Assembly (NCBI RefSeq): GCF_014648355.1
Contig: NZ_BMQY01000001.1
Span: 1,382,255 to 1,446,254, forward strand
Reading direction: 5' to 3'
DNA length: 64,000 nt
Origin: Couchioplanes azureus
GTDB taxonomy: Bacteria; Actinomycetota; Actinomycetes; Mycobacteriales; Micromonosporaceae
Shown here: positions 27,534 to 40,215 of the stretch, piece after piece
Layout of the letters: every line of letters starts with the position of its first letter
How positions within the stretch are numbered: the stretch's first letter is position 1
Notes under the pieces: generated by a model
Database searches by the model: none
Told to the model about the DNA's origin: nothing
What the model saw: only the letters and a program-made list of their open reading frames with translations
Program-made: the position numbers and the translations under genes

Positions 27534-28099
27534 AACGGCATCAACAACACCTAAACCGCTTCTTCGGTACGGCCGCACCCGAACCCAACCGCAGCAGCGT
27601 GGCAGGGCGCCTCACGTCCGCCGGACCGAGCCACTCCAGGCCGTCCCCTGCCGCCGGCCATAGTCAGCCAGGTCGTCCCCGGGCCGTCCGCCCCTTACCG
27701 GCCGCCGAGCCACTCCGGGCCACCCGACCACTCGGGGTTCCCACTGTCTGTCCAGGCGGCTCAGCTGAACGCGTCCCCGCCGAGCCGCTGCCGGACGCCG
27801 AGCCACCCCGGGCCGCCGAACCGCTGGCGACCGCCGGGCCACTCCGGCGGGGGAGCCGCTCCAGGCCGCCGGGCCGCTCGCGCCCATCGACCCGCTAGCC
27901 ACCAGCGGACCGTGACAGCCGGACTTCGTGATCGACAAGCCGGTGGTGGACCGCGAAGGGCCGTGACGCGGCCCGCCGTGAGACCAACGGGATGGGCTCA
28001 CCGGGAGCCGGGCTCGCCTGCGTGGGTTCTCCACAGGCGGCAGGTCCCCAACCCCATCCCACGACGGCTCTTTGTCCTGGTCAGCGCGCTCTGAGCCCG
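27534..28099. other. repeat-like spacer between dnaA and the oriC boxes
   Basis: About 565 bases without a credible gene. Between 27610 and 27900 degenerate copies of a phrase like GCCGAGCCACTCCGGGCC recur every 35-60 bases. Only a weak box-like word (TTCTCCACA near 28029) is seen toward the right end. Confidence 0.6.
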
Positions 28100-28705
28100 C
28101 ACGCGCCGCGACTTGTCCACAGGACGTCGCGCCGAAGGCGAGCGCGAAGCAGGAATGATCTCGCCTCCGCCACGCCGCCCACCTCGGTAGCAATCGGGGG
28201 ACCGGCTCATGCACAGGGGCGGTTTGTCAACGTCGGGACGTGACTGTTTCGTGCCAACGTTTTCCACACTAATCCACAGCTCTTCACAGGCTCCATCCCC
28301 AACAGTGGACAACGGCCGAGGCCGCTCCTCACAGATGTGGAGAAGTCCTGGGGAAATCGATGTGGACAGACACGGAGCGTCACATCTGTCCCCACACCCT
28401 GTGGACGGGTGTGGATTTCCTGTTGAAGGTTCTGGGGACGACGAGTCGACGGCGTCCCGGCGTTATCCCCAGGCCGGGGGACAAACCCCGTGGATATCCG
28501 GTGGATAACCGGTGGACGACGGTGGACAACCTCCGCCGTCTCGGCGACTGTGGACACGGACCCCGGGTTATACCCCGGTTGCCCACATGTGAATCACCGG
28601 TGGATAACCCTCTGACCTGCACAGACGCGAGTTCTCCACACTGTGCACAGGCCCGATGATTACGACTGATATCTCTCTCGGAAAATCCAAAAGGCAATCA
28701 CCAGC
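28100..28705 (+). other. oriC: origin of replication oriC
   Basis: Between dnaA and dnaN lie about 17 DnaA boxes and near-boxes. Forward boxes: TTGTCCACA 28113, TTTTCCACA 28261, TAATCCACA 28271, TTATCCCCA 28463, TTGCCCACA 28579, TTCTCCACA 28632. Reverse boxes: AGTGGACAA 28305, TGTGGAGAA 28336, TGTGGACAG 28361, TGTGGACGG 28400, TGTGGATTT 28410, CGTGGATAT 28489, GGTGGATAA 28500, GGTGGACGA 28511, GGTGGACAA 28521, TGTGGACAC 28549 and GGTGGATAA 28599. Orientation changes from forward to mainly reverse near 28290. A relatively AT-rich stretch (28656-28702) at the dnaN side could be the unwinding element. The layout is that of Streptomyces-type origins with many boxes. Confidence 0.95.
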
Positions 28706-28882
28706 GTTGGGGAAGGTGTGGACGAGCCGCTCGCGGCCCGATCCACCCCTGGCTTGATCAGACCCGCACCGGGGGCCGGGCGGACGGGGCACCCACCCGC
28801 GCCATAGAGTTCAGTGGGCTCATCAGCACATCCGAAGTTTCCCTAGCTGGTTCGTCGAGGAAAGTGACGCGGAGGGCATGGC

Positions 28883-30016
28883 ATGAAGTTCCGGGTGGAG
28901 CGAGACGCACTCGCCGACGCGGTGGCGTGGACGGCCAAGAGCCTCCCCAGCCGTCCGTCGGTGCCGGTTCTTGCCGGCGTCATGCTGCGCGTGACCGACG
29001 GCAGGCTGCACGTCTCCGGTTTCGACTACGAGGTCTCCAGCCAGGTGAGCGTGGAGGTGCAGGCCGACGCCGACGGTGCCGCGCTGGTCTCCGGCCGCCT
29101 GCTCGCCGAGATCACCAAGGCGCTGCCGGCCAAGCCGGTCGACATCGCCGCCGTCGGCTCGCACCTGGAGCTGGTGTGCGGCAGCGCCCGTTTCACCCTC
29201 CCGGTGATGCCCGTGGAGGACTATCCGACGCTGCCGGAGATGCCGTCGAGCGCCGGCACCGTCGACGCGCAGGCCTTCGCCGTCGCCGTGGCCCAGGTCG
29301 CGGTTGCGGCCGGCCGTGACGAGACGCTGCCGATGATGACCGGCGTCCGGATCGAGCTGAACGGCTCGACGATGGCGATGCTGGCGACCGACCGCTACCG
29401 GCTGGCCATGCGGGAGCTGGAGTGGAACCCGGACGACCCGGAGATCAGCCTCAACGCGCTGGTGCCGGCGAAGACCCTCAACGACACGGCCAAGGCCCTC
29501 GGCCCGATCGGTGGCGCGGTCACTCTCGCGCTCGCCCAGGGCAACGCCGGCGAGGGAATGATCGGCTTCGCGGGCGGGACCCGGCGCACGACCAGCCGCC
29601 TGCTCGACGGCGCCAACTACCCGCCGGTCCGCTCCCTGTTCCCGGCGAGCCACAACGCCGAGGCCCGGGTCGGGGTGGCCGCGCTGGTCGAGGTGGTCCG
29701 CCGCGTCGCCCTGGTCGCCGAGCGCACCACCCCCGTGCTGCTCAGCTTCGGCGAGGACGGCCTGGTGGTCGAGGCCGGCGGCACCGAGGAGGCGCGCGCC
29801 AGCGAGGCCATGGAGGCCACCTTCACCGGCGAGCCGCTGACCATCGGCTTCAACCCGCAGTACCTCATCGACGGCCTGCAGAATCTCGGTGCCCCGACCG
29901 CGGTGCTGTCGTTCGTCGACGCCTTCAAGCCCGCCGTGATCTCCCCCGCGACGGAAGAGGGCGAAATCGTGCCCGGATACCGCTATCTGATCATGCCTAT
30001 CCGGGTAACGCGCTGA
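28883..30016 (+). CDS. dnaN: DNA polymerase III beta sliding clamp
   Basis: Ring-shaped processivity clamp. ATG 28883 has GGAGGG six bases upstream. The 377-residue protein begins MKFRVERDALADAVAWTAKS and shows three clamp domains, with VLAGVMLRVTDGRLHVSGFDYE, LPMMTGVRIELNGSTMAMLATDRYRLA and the C-terminal GYRYLIMPIRV that lines the protein-binding cleft. First gene right of oriC; followed by gnd 34 bases later. Confidence 0.97.
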   Translation: MKFRVERDALADAVAWTAKSLPSRPSVPVLAGVMLRVTDGRLHVSGFDYEVSSQVSVEVQADADGAALVSGRLLAEITKALPAKPVDIAAVGSHLELVCGSARFTLPVMPVEDYPTLPEMPSSAGTVDAQAFAVAVAQVAVAAGRDETLPMMTGVRIELNGSTMAMLATDRYRLAMRELEWNPDDPEISLNALVPAKTLNDTAKALGPIGGAVTLALAQGNAGEGMIGFAGGTRRTTSRLLDGANYPPVRSLFPASHNAEARVGVAALVEVVRRVALVAERTTPVLLSFGEDGLVVEAGGTEEARASEAMEATFTGEPLTIGFNPQYLIDGLQNLGAPTAVLSFVDAFKPAVISPATEEGEIVPGYRYLIMPIRVTR

Positions 30017-30050
30017 TACTGGGCCAAGAGACACACACTTAGGGGGAATC

Positions 30051-30923
30051 ATGCAGCTCGGCCTCATCGGTCTAGGCCGGATGGGCGGCAACATGCGCGA
30101 CCGCCTGCGCGCCGCCGGTCAGGAAGTCGTCGGCTACGACCACCACAAGGAGACCACCGACGTCGCCAGCCTCACCGAGCTGGTCGAGAAGCTCGCCGCG
30201 CCCCGGGTGGTGTGGACCATGGTCCCCGCCGGCCAGATCACCGAGAACACGATCGACGAGCTGGCCGAGCTGCTCTCCGAGGGCGACATCGTCATCGACG
30301 GCGGCAACTCCAAGTTCACCGACGACGCGCCGCGGGCCGAGCGGCTCAAGACCAAGGGCATCCACTACCTCGACGTCGGCGTCTCCGGCGGTATCTGGGG
30401 CAACACCAACGGCTATGCGCTCATGGTCGGCGGCGACGCCGAGATCGTGGCGCACTGCCAGCCGATCTTCGACGCGCTGAAGCCGGCCGGCCAGTTCGGC
30501 TTCGCGCACGCCGGTCCGCACGGCGCGGGCCACTACGCCAAGATGGTCCACAACGGCATCGAGTACGGCCTGATGCACGCGTACGCCGAGGGCTACGAGA
30601 TCCTCGAGGCCTCGGAGCTGGTCCAGAACGTCCCGGCCGTGATCAAGAGCTGGCGCGAGGGCTCGGTCGTCAAGTCCTGGCTGCTCGACCTGCTGGACCG
30701 CGCGCTCGACGAGGACCCGCAGCTGGCCAACCTCAGGGGCTACGCCGAGGACACCGGCGAGGGCCGCTGGACGGTCGACGAGGCCGTGCGTCTGGCCGTG
30801 CCCGCCAACGTGATCGCGGCGTCGCTCTTCGCCCGCTTCGCCTCCCGCCAGGAGGACTCGCCGGCCATGAAGGCCGTCGCCGCGCTGCGCAACCAGTTCG
30901 GCGGCCACGCCGTCAAGCGCTGA
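30051..30923 (+). CDS. gnd: 6-phosphogluconate dehydrogenase, decarboxylating (short NAD-type)
   Basis: Oxidises and decarboxylates 6-phosphogluconate to ribulose 5-phosphate. The 290-residue protein starts at ATG 30051 after AGGGGG. It has the N-terminal dinucleotide motif GLIGLGRMGGNMRDRL, then DGGNSKFTDD, the substrate motif LDVGVSGGIWG and the catalytic Lys in AGHYAKMVHNGIEYG. At this length it belongs to the short (about 300 residue) class rather than the 470-residue NADP class. Insertion of gnd between dnaN and recF is a common actinobacterial arrangement. It lies three bases ahead of recF, so the two are co-transcribed. Confidence 0.93.
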   Translation: MQLGLIGLGRMGGNMRDRLRAAGQEVVGYDHHKETTDVASLTELVEKLAAPRVVWTMVPAGQITENTIDELAELLSEGDIVIDGGNSKFTDDAPRAERLKTKGIHYLDVGVSGGIWGNTNGYALMVGGDAEIVAHCQPIFDALKPAGQFGFAHAGPHGAGHYAKMVHNGIEYGLMHAYAEGYEILEASELVQNVPAVIKSWREGSVVKSWLLDLLDRALDEDPQLANLRGYAEDTGEGRWTVDEAVRLAVPANVIAASLFARFASRQEDSPAMKAVAALRNQFGGHAVKR

Positions 30924-30926
30924 TCC

Positions 30927-32054
30927 ATGTACGTGCGCCGGGTCGAGCTGACCGATTTCCGTTCGTACGAGCGGGTGGCGGTCGACCTCGACCCGGGCGT
31001 CGCGGTGCTCGTCGGCCCGAACGGCATGGGCAAGACCAACCTCGTCGAGGCCCTGGGTTACGTGGCCACTCTGGACAGTCACCGGGTCGCCACCGACGCG
31101 CCGCTGGTCCGCGCCGGCGCCACCGCGGCGGTGATCCGGTGCGCGATCGTCCACGAAGGACGCGAGCTGCTGGTCGAGCTGGAGATCGTCCCCGGCAAGG
31201 CGAACCGGGCGCGGCTCAACCGTTCCCCCGTACGCCGGGCCCGGGAGGTCCTGGGCGCTCTGCGCATGGTGCTCTTCGCGCCGGAGGATCTCGAGCTGGT
31301 CCGCGGCGACCCGTCCGAGCGGCGCCGCTACCTCGACGAGCTGCTCGTGGCGCGCCAGCCGCGGTACGCCGGGGTCCGTGCCGACTACGACCGGGTGGTC
31401 AAGCAGCGCAACGCCCTGCTGCGGACGGCGTACCTGACGCGCAAGGTCGGTGGCACCCGAGGGCAGGACCTGTCCACGCTGGCGGTCTGGGACCAGCACC
31501 TGGCGCATCACGGCGCGGAACTGCTGGCCGGCCGGCTGGAGCTGGTCGCGGCGCTCGGCCCGCACCTGACGAAGGCGTACGACGCGGTGGCGGCCGGGCG
31601 GACGTCGGCGACCATCGCGTACGCGTCCCGCCTCGGCGACGGCCTGGCGCCGGACCGCCCGGCGCTGGAGGCGGCCCTGCTCGCCTCGCTCGCCGACCGG
31701 CGTCCGGCGGAGATCGAGCGCGGCGTGACCCTGGTCGGCCCGCACCGCGACGACCTCACGCTGATGCTCGGCGACCTTCCGGCCAAGGGGTACGCGAGCC
31801 ACGGAGAGTCCTGGTCGTTCGCGCTGGCGCTGCGGCTGGCGGCGTACGACCTGCTCCGCACCGACGGCATCGAGCCCGTCCTGGTCCTCGACGACGTCTT
31901 CGCCGAGCTCGACGCGGGCCGCCGCGAGCGCCTCGCGACCCTGGTCTCGGACGCCACCCAGTTGCTGGTCACCTGCGCGGTGCCGGAGGATGTCCCGGCG
32001 GCCCTGCAGGGCGCCCGCTACGACGTCGGAGCTGGAACGGTGACCCGTGTCTGA
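30927..32054 (+). CDS. recF: DNA replication/repair protein RecF
   Basis: SMC-like ATPase of the RecFOR pathway that loads RecA at gaps. The 375-residue protein starts [21 protein letters not shown] and has Walker [16 protein letters not shown], the segment [22 protein letters not shown], the ABC-type signature region and Walker [17 protein letters not shown]. It follows gnd after three bases and overlaps dciA by eight bases. Confidence 0.96.
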   Translation: MYVRRVELTDFRSYERVAVDLDPGVAVLVGPNGMGKTNLVEALGYVATLDSHRVATDAPLVRAGATAAVIRCAIVHEGRELLVELEIVPGKANRARLNRSPVRRAREVLGALRMVLFAPEDLELVRGDPSERRRYLDELLVARQPRYAGVRADYDRVVKQRNALLRTAYLTRKVGGTRGQDLSTLAVWDQHLAHHGAELLAGRLELVAALGPHLTKAYDAVAAGRTSATIAYASRLGDGLAPDRPALEAALLASLADRRPAEIERGVTLVGPHRDDLTLMLGDLPAKGYASHGESWSFALALRLAAYDLLRTDGIEPVLVLDDVFAELDAGRRERLATLVSDATQLLVTCAVPEDVPAALQGARYDVGAGTVTRV

Positions 32055-32604
32055 GGAACCCGCCGAGAAGGGCGCAGCGGCCGCCTCAGGACCGGCGCAG
32101 GGCCAGACGGGTCCGCAGCTGGCCCGGGCGGTGCTCGACGCGGCCCTGGCGAAGCGCCGCGCCGCGCAACAGGCGCCGCGCCGCCGTACGGTCGCTTCGG
32201 AGGGGGAGGGCCGGCGCCTGCGCGGCTATTCGGGCCCCGGCCCGGACCCGCGCGATCCGCAGCTCTTCGGCGCGGTCCTCGAACGGATCATGAAGCAGCG
32301 CGGCTGGCAGAAGCCGAAGGCGGAGGCCACGGTCTTCGGCGCCTGGGAGAAGGTCGTCGGCCCGGAGATCGCCAAGCACAGCAACCCGGTCAAGCTCGAC
32401 GGCGGCGTCCTGACGGTCGAGGCGGAGTCCACGGCCTGGGCCACGCAGCTGCGCCTGCTGGCCGCGACCCTGCTGCGCAACATCGCCGCCGAGGTCGGCC
32501 ACAACGTCGTCACCAGGCTCAACATCCACGGCCCCGCGGCACCGTCGTGGAACCGCGGACCCCGCCGGGTCCAGGGTCGCGGCCCCCGCGACACCTACGG
32601 TTGA
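32047..32604 (+). CDS. dciA: DciA-type (DUF721) replicative helicase loader
   Basis: GTG 32047 overlaps the end of recF. The 185-residue protein has a disordered, basic N-terminus and the DUF721 KH-like domain in the middle ([53 protein letters not shown]). It corresponds to mycobacterial Rv0004; DciA helps load DnaB in bacteria without DnaC (established). The place in the dnaN-recF-gyrB block fits. Confidence 0.9.
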   Translation: MSEEPAEKGAAAASGPAQGQTGPQLARAVLDAALAKRRAAQQAPRRRTVASEGEGRRLRGYSGPGPDPRDPQLFGAVLERIMKQRGWQKPKAEATVFGAWEKVVGPEIAKHSNPVKLDGGVLTVEAESTAWATQLRLLAATLLRNIAAEVGHNVVTRLNIHGPAAPSWNRGPRRVQGRGPRDTYG

Positions 32605-32662
32605 GCCGAGCTCGATCGCTCATGCGCCGCGGGAAGCGGCAGTTCGCTCCTCGCTGTCTCCA

Positions 32663-33229
32663 TCAGTAGTCGGCGAAGACGGCGTAGCCGCGGTCGGCGC
32701 AGCGGCGGTAGAAGCCGGCCAGGATCGCCAGTTCGGTGCGGGCGAAGCTCCAGTGCGGCGCGTTGCCCGCGTCGTCGCGCAGGGCCGCCAGGCGCTGCTC
32801 CAGCCAGCGCAGCTGCTGCTCGGCGAGGCGTCCCGCGGCCACCGCCGCGCGCATCACCTCGGCCACGCTGTCGAAGGTCACCAGGTCCCCGTACGCCTGA
32901 TGGCCCTCCACGAAGCGCTCCAGGCCGCCGGCGATCCAGGCGCAGCCGTCCGGGTCGATGACCGGGTCCTCGTCCTCGGCCGCGGCGTCGGTGGCGTAGA
33001 GGACGCCCTCCAGCCCGAGGAGCAGGTCCACGAGCTCGGTGTACGCGGTCGCCCGTACCGTGCCGGTCTTGGCGATGTGCAGGGCTAGCGCGCCGGTGGG
33101 CGCGGCGATGTCCGGCGCGTCCGCGACGGCGCCGAAGTCGACGAACTCCGCCGGGGCGACCGGGTCGTAGAACCGGTTCGTCCGTGGCCAGTGCACGGCG
33201 ACGTTGTCCAGCCCCTTGTCGTGCGCCAT
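32663..33229 (-). CDS. hypothetical protein upstream of gyrB
   Basis: A 188-residue soluble protein starting at ATG 33227-33229 after GGTGGGAG. I do not recognise a domain. It begins MAHDKGLDNVAVHWPRTNRFYDP and is mostly helical: ALALHIAKTGTVRATAYTELVDLL, AVAAGRLAEQQLRWLEQRLAAL, then ELAILAGFYRRCADRGYAVFADY. It is transcribed against its neighbours, between dciA (convergent) and gyrB (divergent), in a slot that varies among actinobacteria. Codon use matches the surroundings. Confidence 0.75.
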   Translation of the reverse strand: MAHDKGLDNVAVHWPRTNRFYDPVAPAEFVDFGAVADAPDIAAPTGALALHIAKTGTVRATAYTELVDLLLGLEGVLYATDAAAEDEDPVIDPDGCAWIAGGLERFVEGHQAYGDLVTFDSVAEVMRAAVAAGRLAEQQLRWLEQRLAALRDDAGNAPHWSFARTELAILAGFYRRCADRGYAVFADY

Positions 33230-35750
<2,521 letters not shown>

Positions 35751-35791
35751 CCCGAGGGTCGGCGGCGCTCCACAGGGCCGCTCACCTCGGG

Positions 35792-35832
35792 TTATGCACA
35801 GCGTTCCACTGCTTTCCACAGCGTTATCCACA
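35792..35832 (+). promoter_or_regulatory. DnaA-box cluster between gyrB and gyrA
   Basis: TTATGCACA (35792-35800), CTTTCCACA (35812-35820) and perfect TTATCCACA (35824-35832) lie in the 138-base intergenic region, about 57 bases before the gyrA start. Confidence 0.6.
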
Positions 35833-35888
35833 GCGAAATGCGTAGCTCGGACCCGTTTGTCGGGTTCGACCGTAAGTAAGGGTTAACT

Positions 35889-38399
35889 GTGACGGATACT
35901 CCCGAGAACCCCGCCGAGGAGCCGCAGCACGACACCGGCGGCGGCGTGGGCCAGCGCGTCGAGCCGGTCGGCCTCGAGGTCGAGATGCAGCGCTCGTACC
36001 TCGACTACGCGATGAGCGTGATCGTCGGCCGCGCGCTGCCGGACGTCCGCGACGGCCTCAAGCCGGTGCACCGCAAGATCCTCTACGCGATGTACGACTC
36101 GGGCTTCCGCCCGGACCGGGGCTACGTCAAGTGCGCCCGGGTCGTCGGCGACGTCATGGGCAACTACCACCCGCACGGCGACTCGTCGATCTACGACGCC
36201 CTCGTCCGGATGGGGCAGCCGTGGTCGCTGCGCTACCCGCTGATCGACGGCAACGGCAACTTCGGCTCGCCGGGCAACGACCCGCCGGCCGCCATGCGGT
36301 ACACCGAGTCGAAGCTCTCGCCGCTCGCCATGGAGATGCTGCGGGACATCGACGAGGACACCGTCGACATGCAGGACAACTACGACGGCCGGGCCAAGGA
36401 GCCCACGATCCTGCCGGCGCGGTTCCCCAACCTGCTCGTCAACGGCTCCGAGGGCATCGCGGTCGGCATGGCCACCAAGATCCCGCCGCACAACCTGCGC
36501 GAGATCGCCGCGGCCGTGCAGTGGTGCCTCGACAACCCGGAGGCCGACGAGGCCACGACGCTCGACGCGCTGCTGGAGATCGTCAAGGGTCCCGACTTCC
36601 CGACCAAGGGCCTGATCGTCGGCCAGTCGGCGATTCAGGACGCCTACCGCACCGGCCGGGGCTCGATCCGGATGCGGGCCGTGGTCGAGGTCGAGGAGGA
36701 CCAGCGCGGCCGGCCCTGCCTCGTCGTGACCGAGCTGCCGTACCAGGTCAACCCCGACAACCTCGCCGAGCGCGTCGCGGAGCTGGTCAAGGAGGGCAAG
36801 CTCACCGGGATCGCCGACATCCGGGACGAGTCGTCCGGGCGTACGGGCATGCGCTTGATCTTGGTCCTCAAGCGCGACGCGGTCGCGAAGGTCGTGCTGA
36901 ACAACCTCTACAAGCACACCCAGCTCCAGGAGACGTTCGGCGCCAACATGCTGGCGCTGGTCGACGGCGTGCCCCGCACGCTCAACCTGGCGCAGTTCAT
37001 CCGTTACTACGTCGAGCACCAGATCGAGGTCATCCGCCGGCGGACCGCGTTCCGCCTGCGCAAGGCCGAGGAGCGCGCGCACATCCTGCGCGGCCTGGTC
37101 AAGGCCCTCGACATGCTGGACGAGGTCATCGCCCTGATCCGGCGCTCGCCGACCGTCGAGGACGCCCGGCAGGGCCTCATCCAGCTGCTCGAGATCGACC
37201 AGGTGCAGTCCCAGGCGATCCTCGACATGCAGCTGCGGCGCCTCGCCGCCCTCGAGCGGCAGAAGATCATCGACGAGCTCGCGAGCATCGAGGTCGAGAT
37301 CGCCGACCTCAAGGACATCCTCGCCAAGCCGGAGCGGCAGCGGGCGATCGTCTCCGAGGAGCTCGCCGAGATCGTCAGCCGCTTCGGCGACGACCGGCGC
37401 ACCCAGATCATCCCGTTCGACGGCGAGGTCTCGATGGAGGACCTCATCGCGCGCGAGGACGTTGTGGTGACGATCACAAGGACCGGGTACGCCAAGCGCA
37501 CCAAGGTCGACCTCTACCGCTCGCAGAAGCGTGGCGGCAAGGGCGTGAGCGGCGCATCCCTGCGTCAGGACGACATCGTCAGCCACTTCTTCGTCATCTC
37601 GACCCACTCGTGGATCCTGTTCTTCACGAACAAGGGCCGGGTCTACCGCGCGAAGGCGTACGAGCTGCCCGAGGCCAACCGCGTGGCCAAGGGCCAGCAC
37701 GTCGCCAACCTGCTCGCCTTCCAGCCCGACGAGCACATCGCCCAGGTCATCCAGATTCCGAACTATCAGGTGGAGCCGTACCTTGTGCTCGCCACCAAGA
37801 ATGGTCTCGTGAAGAAGACCCGCCTCGAGGAATTTGACTCCAACCGCAGCGGTGGCATCATCGCCATCAACCTGCGGGAGGATGACGAGTTGGTGGGTGC
37901 CGCGCTGGCCGCGCCGGAGAACGACCTGCTCCTGGTCTCGAAGAAGGCCCAGGCGATCCGGTTCAACGCGACCGACGAGGCGCTGCGGCCGATGGGCCGG
38001 GCCACCTCCGGCGTGATCGGCATGCGCTTCGGCGACAACGACGAGCTGCTCGCGATGGAGGTGGTACGCGAGGGCATGGACGTTTTGGTCGCCACCGACG
38101 GCGGGTATGCCAAGCGGACGCCGATCGAGGAGTACCCCGTACAGGGGCGGGGCGGTAAGGGCGTACTGACCGCGAAGATCACGGAGCGTCGTGGTGGTCT
38201 GGTCGGAGCGCTGGTGATCAGCCCTGAGGATGAGCTGTTTGCCATCACCAGCAATGGTGGTGTGATCCGGACTCCCGTGAAGCCTGTACGGCGCACGCGG
38301 GATCGGAACACAATGGGGGTCAAGCTGATGGACCTCCCAGAAGGTGTAACCATCGTGGCGCTTGCTCGTAATGCCGACGAGCCTGACGAACAGGACTAG
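35889..38399 (+). CDS. gyrA: DNA gyrase subunit A
   Basis: Cleaves and rejoins DNA. The 836-residue protein has the breakage-reunion domain with [32 protein letters not shown], the quinolone region [15 protein letters not shown] (Ser and Asp of the sensitive type present), the active-site tyrosine in [11 protein letters not shown] (about 137), and a C-terminal beta-pinwheel with the GyrA box [10 protein letters not shown] (about 545). GTG 35889 follows AAGGG. It ends three bases before the next gene. Confidence 0.97.
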   Translation: MTDTPENPAEEPQHDTGGGVGQRVEPVGLEVEMQRSYLDYAMSVIVGRALPDVRDGLKPVHRKILYAMYDSGFRPDRGYVKCARVVGDVMGNYHPHGDSSIYDALVRMGQPWSLRYPLIDGNGNFGSPGNDPPAAMRYTESKLSPLAMEMLRDIDEDTVDMQDNYDGRAKEPTILPARFPNLLVNGSEGIAVGMATKIPPHNLREIAAAVQWCLDNPEADEATTLDALLEIVKGPDFPTKGLIVGQSAIQDAYRTGRGSIRMRAVVEVEEDQRGRPCLVVTELPYQVNPDNLAERVAELVKEGKLTGIADIRDESSGRTGMRLILVLKRDAVAKVVLNNLYKHTQLQETFGANMLALVDGVPRTLNLAQFIRYYVEHQIEVIRRRTAFRLRKAEERAHILRGLVKALDMLDEVIALIRRSPTVEDARQGLIQLLEIDQVQSQAILDMQLRRLAALERQKIIDELASIEVEIADLKDILAKPERQRAIVSEELAEIVSRFGDDRRTQIIPFDGEVSMEDLIAREDVVVTITRTGYAKRTKVDLYRSQKRGGKGVSGASLRQDDIVSHFFVISTHSWILFFTNKGRVYRAKAYELPEANRVAKGQHVANLLAFQPDEHIAQVIQIPNYQVEPYLVLATKNGLVKKTRLEEFDSNRSGGIIAINLREDDELVGAALAAPENDLLLVSKKAQAIRFNATDEALRPMGRATSGVIGMRFGDNDELLAMEVVREGMDVLVATDGGYAKRTPIEEYPVQGRGGKGVLTAKITERRGGLVGALVISPEDELFAITSNGGVIRTPVKPVRRTRDRNTMGVKLMDLPEGVTIVALARNADEPDEQD

Positions 38400-38402
38400 T
38401 TG

Positions 38403-39329
38403 ATGCCGGAGACACAGGCGAAGTCGGGAGGTTCGGGGGCCTCGGCGACTCCCGTCGATGAGGAGCCGAAGAAGGACGGCGCCGCATCGAACGGGCGGGA
38501 CGCCGCAGGCCGCGCCGCGGTCCCCGCGGAATCCCCGTCCCCGCCGAAGTTCACCCGCGCCCCGGGCATGCCCCCGCCGCCGGGCGAACCGAGCGCCGAC
38601 GGCGACGGCCAGGCCGACGGCAACCGGCCGGCCGCACCCGCCGTGGCAAAGGGCTCGGCGAAGGGCTCGGCGAAGGGCTCGGCCACCGTGCCCATCGTCA
38701 CCAAGGGCAAGGGCGGCGGCGCTCCGGCACAGCCGGCCCAGTCCGGCCGCGCGGGAGTGACTCCGCCCCCGGCCAAGCCCGCCACGGTCCCGCAGCGCCC
38801 CGCCGGCACGGCCGCCAAGGGCACGACCGCCCCCACGACGGGCGCCGGCGCCGCCGCCGGCACCGCGCCCGCCGCCGGCGCCGCCGCGGTCGGCGCGGCC
38901 CGGGTCTCCGAGGCGGTCCGCACGGCACGCTCGCCCGTCACGTCGGCCGCCCGCGGCCCGCGCCGGGCCCGGCTGAACCTCAAGCGGATCGACCCGTGGT
39001 CCGTGATGAAGTTCGCCTTCGCCGTCTCCATAGTGCTGTTCATCGTCGTGGTGGTGGCCACCTCGGTGCTCTACCTGGCCCTCGACGCCATGGGCGTGTG
39101 GAAAGAGGTGAACACCAGCCTGCAGAGCCTGGTGAACGCCAGCGGCGGCACCGGCGCCAGCAGCGGCGGCTTCCGCATCACGGCCTGGGGCGTCATCGGC
39201 ACGTCGATGCTCATCGGCGCGGTCAACGTGGTGCTCTTCACCGCACTGGCCACCCTGGGAGCGTTCATCTACAACGTCTGCGCCGACCTGGTGGGCGGCG
39301 TCGAGCTGACACTCGCCGAACGGGACTGA
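38403..39329 (+). CDS. DUF3566 membrane protein
   Basis: The 308-residue protein starts at ATG 38403, right after the gyrA stop, so it is co-transcribed with gyrA. The first 190 residues are a Pro/Ala/Gly/Lys-rich cytoplasmic tail with repeats of KGSA. Then comes ARLNLKRIDPWSVMKFAFAVS, the DUF3566 signature, with two membrane segments (about 201-226 and 262-285) and a short loop containing an SGGTGASSGG linker. It is the homologue of mycobacterial Rv0007, always next to gyrA; the function is unknown, though links to the cell envelope have been proposed. Confidence 0.88.
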   Translation: MPETQAKSGGSGASATPVDEEPKKDGAASNGRDAAGRAAVPAESPSPPKFTRAPGMPPPPGEPSADGDGQADGNRPAAPAVAKGSAKGSAKGSATVPIVTKGKGGGAPAQPAQSGRAGVTPPPAKPATVPQRPAGTAAKGTTAPTTGAGAAAGTAPAAGAAAVGAARVSEAVRTARSPVTSAARGPRRARLNLKRIDPWSVMKFAFAVSIVLFIVVVVATSVLYLALDAMGVWKEVNTSLQSLVNASGGTGASSGGFRITAWGVIGTSMLIGAVNVVLFTALATLGAFIYNVCADLVGGVELTLAERD

Positions 39330-39347
39330 CCGGACACGTACGCACGC

Positions 39348-39382
39348 AACGGCCGCCACCCTCCGGGGAGGCGGCCGTTCGC
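39348..39382 (+). terminator. terminator after gyrA-DUF3566
   Basis: Perfect 10-bp stem AACGGCCGCC / GGCGGCCGTT with a 12-base loop, 18 bases after the stop; then TCGCATTG. Confidence 0.75.
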
Positions 39383-39399
39383 ATTGCTCCGGAGCGCTC

Positions 39400-39590
39400 C
39401 GCCGTGCCCTGCCGCGCTCTGCTGTGCCGCGCCGTGCCGTGCCGTGCTCTGCTGTGCCGCGCCGTGCTCTGCTCCGGCGCGCCGTGCTCTGCTGTGCCGT
39501 GCCGTGCCGTGCTCTGCCGTGCCGTGCCGTGCTGTGCCGTGCCGCGCCGTGCTCTGCTGTGCCGCGCCGTGCTCTGCTGTGCCGGGTCCG
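39400..39590 (+). repeat. pentameric low-complexity array
   Basis: A run of 5-base words (mainly GTGCC, CTGCT, GCGCC, CTCTG) gives an irregular GCCGTGCCGTGCTCTGCTGT pattern for about 190 bases. A looser continuation reaches 39.83 kb with words such as CCTTGCCGTG. It fills the spacer between gyrA-DUF3566 and tRNA-Ile. Open frames through it (poly-PCRAVPC) are artefacts of the period. Confidence 0.85.
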
Positions 39591-39958
39591 GACAGCGGCC
39601 CCAGCCGGGTGCTGATTACCTCACCGCGTTTCGCTGTGCTGCCTTACGTCCTGCCGTGCTGCGTCGCCGAACCGCGCCCCGCCCTTGCTGCGACTTCCCC
39701 GGTCCTGCGCTGCCCGCCTTGCCGTGTCCCGCATCGTGGCGCCCCGCCTTGCCGCGCATGGCCTTGCCGCGCCCGGCCCTACAGTGCCCCGCCCTGCACC
39801 GCCCGGCCTTGCCGTGCCTGCCCTGCTGAGCCTCGTCCCGGCGCCGCGTGGCGCAGGGATCGCTGGCCCTCGGTGATCGAAACACCGGAATCGGCGCGGC
39901 GGACGCCCCCGATTTGGGCGACCGGAGGCGGGTACGGTAACCTTCGTGTCGCTGTCAC

Positions 39959-40032
39959 GGGGCTATAGCTCAGTCGGTTAGAGCGCAGAGCTGATAACTC
40001 TGAGGTCGCTGGTTCGATTCCAGCTAGCCCCA
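39959..40032 (+). tRNA. tRNA-Ile (GAT)
   Basis: Acceptor stem GGGGCTA/TAGCCCC, D-arm GCTCAGTCGGTTAGAGC, anticodon loop CTGATAA with anticodon GAT, T-arm GCTGGTTCGATTCCAGC and discriminator A. The CCA end is not encoded. It is the conserved ileT next to gyrA. Confidence 0.97.
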
Positions 40033-40072
40033 CCGTGCACGTCCTCCGCCGCAGATCAAAGGGGACCCGGCA

Positions 40073-40201
40073 ATGCTGAAGAAGCTCCTGATCGTCGCCG
40101 GCATCGTCGGCGCAGCCGCACTGGTCGTCAAGAGGGTCAAGGCCTCCAGCGACGAGCGTGCCCTCTGGCACGAGGCCACCACGGCGCCCGACCTGCGCTG
40201 A
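40073..40201 (+). CDS. DLW-39 family small protein
   Basis: A 42-residue protein, too short for most gene callers, starts at ATG 40073 after AAAGGGGACC. It reads MLKKLLIVAGIVGAAALVVKR, one membrane helix, then VKASSDERALWHEATTAPDLR. The family is recognised by its size, N-terminal helix, the acidic-x-x-LW motif and its fixed place between tRNA-Ile and tRNA-Ala in actinobacteria. Here the name-giving DLW reads ALW. Function is unknown. Confidence 0.85.
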   Translation: MLKKLLIVAGIVGAAALVVKRVKASSDERALWHEATTAPDLR

Positions 40202-40215
40202 CCCCTGCAGTTCCG

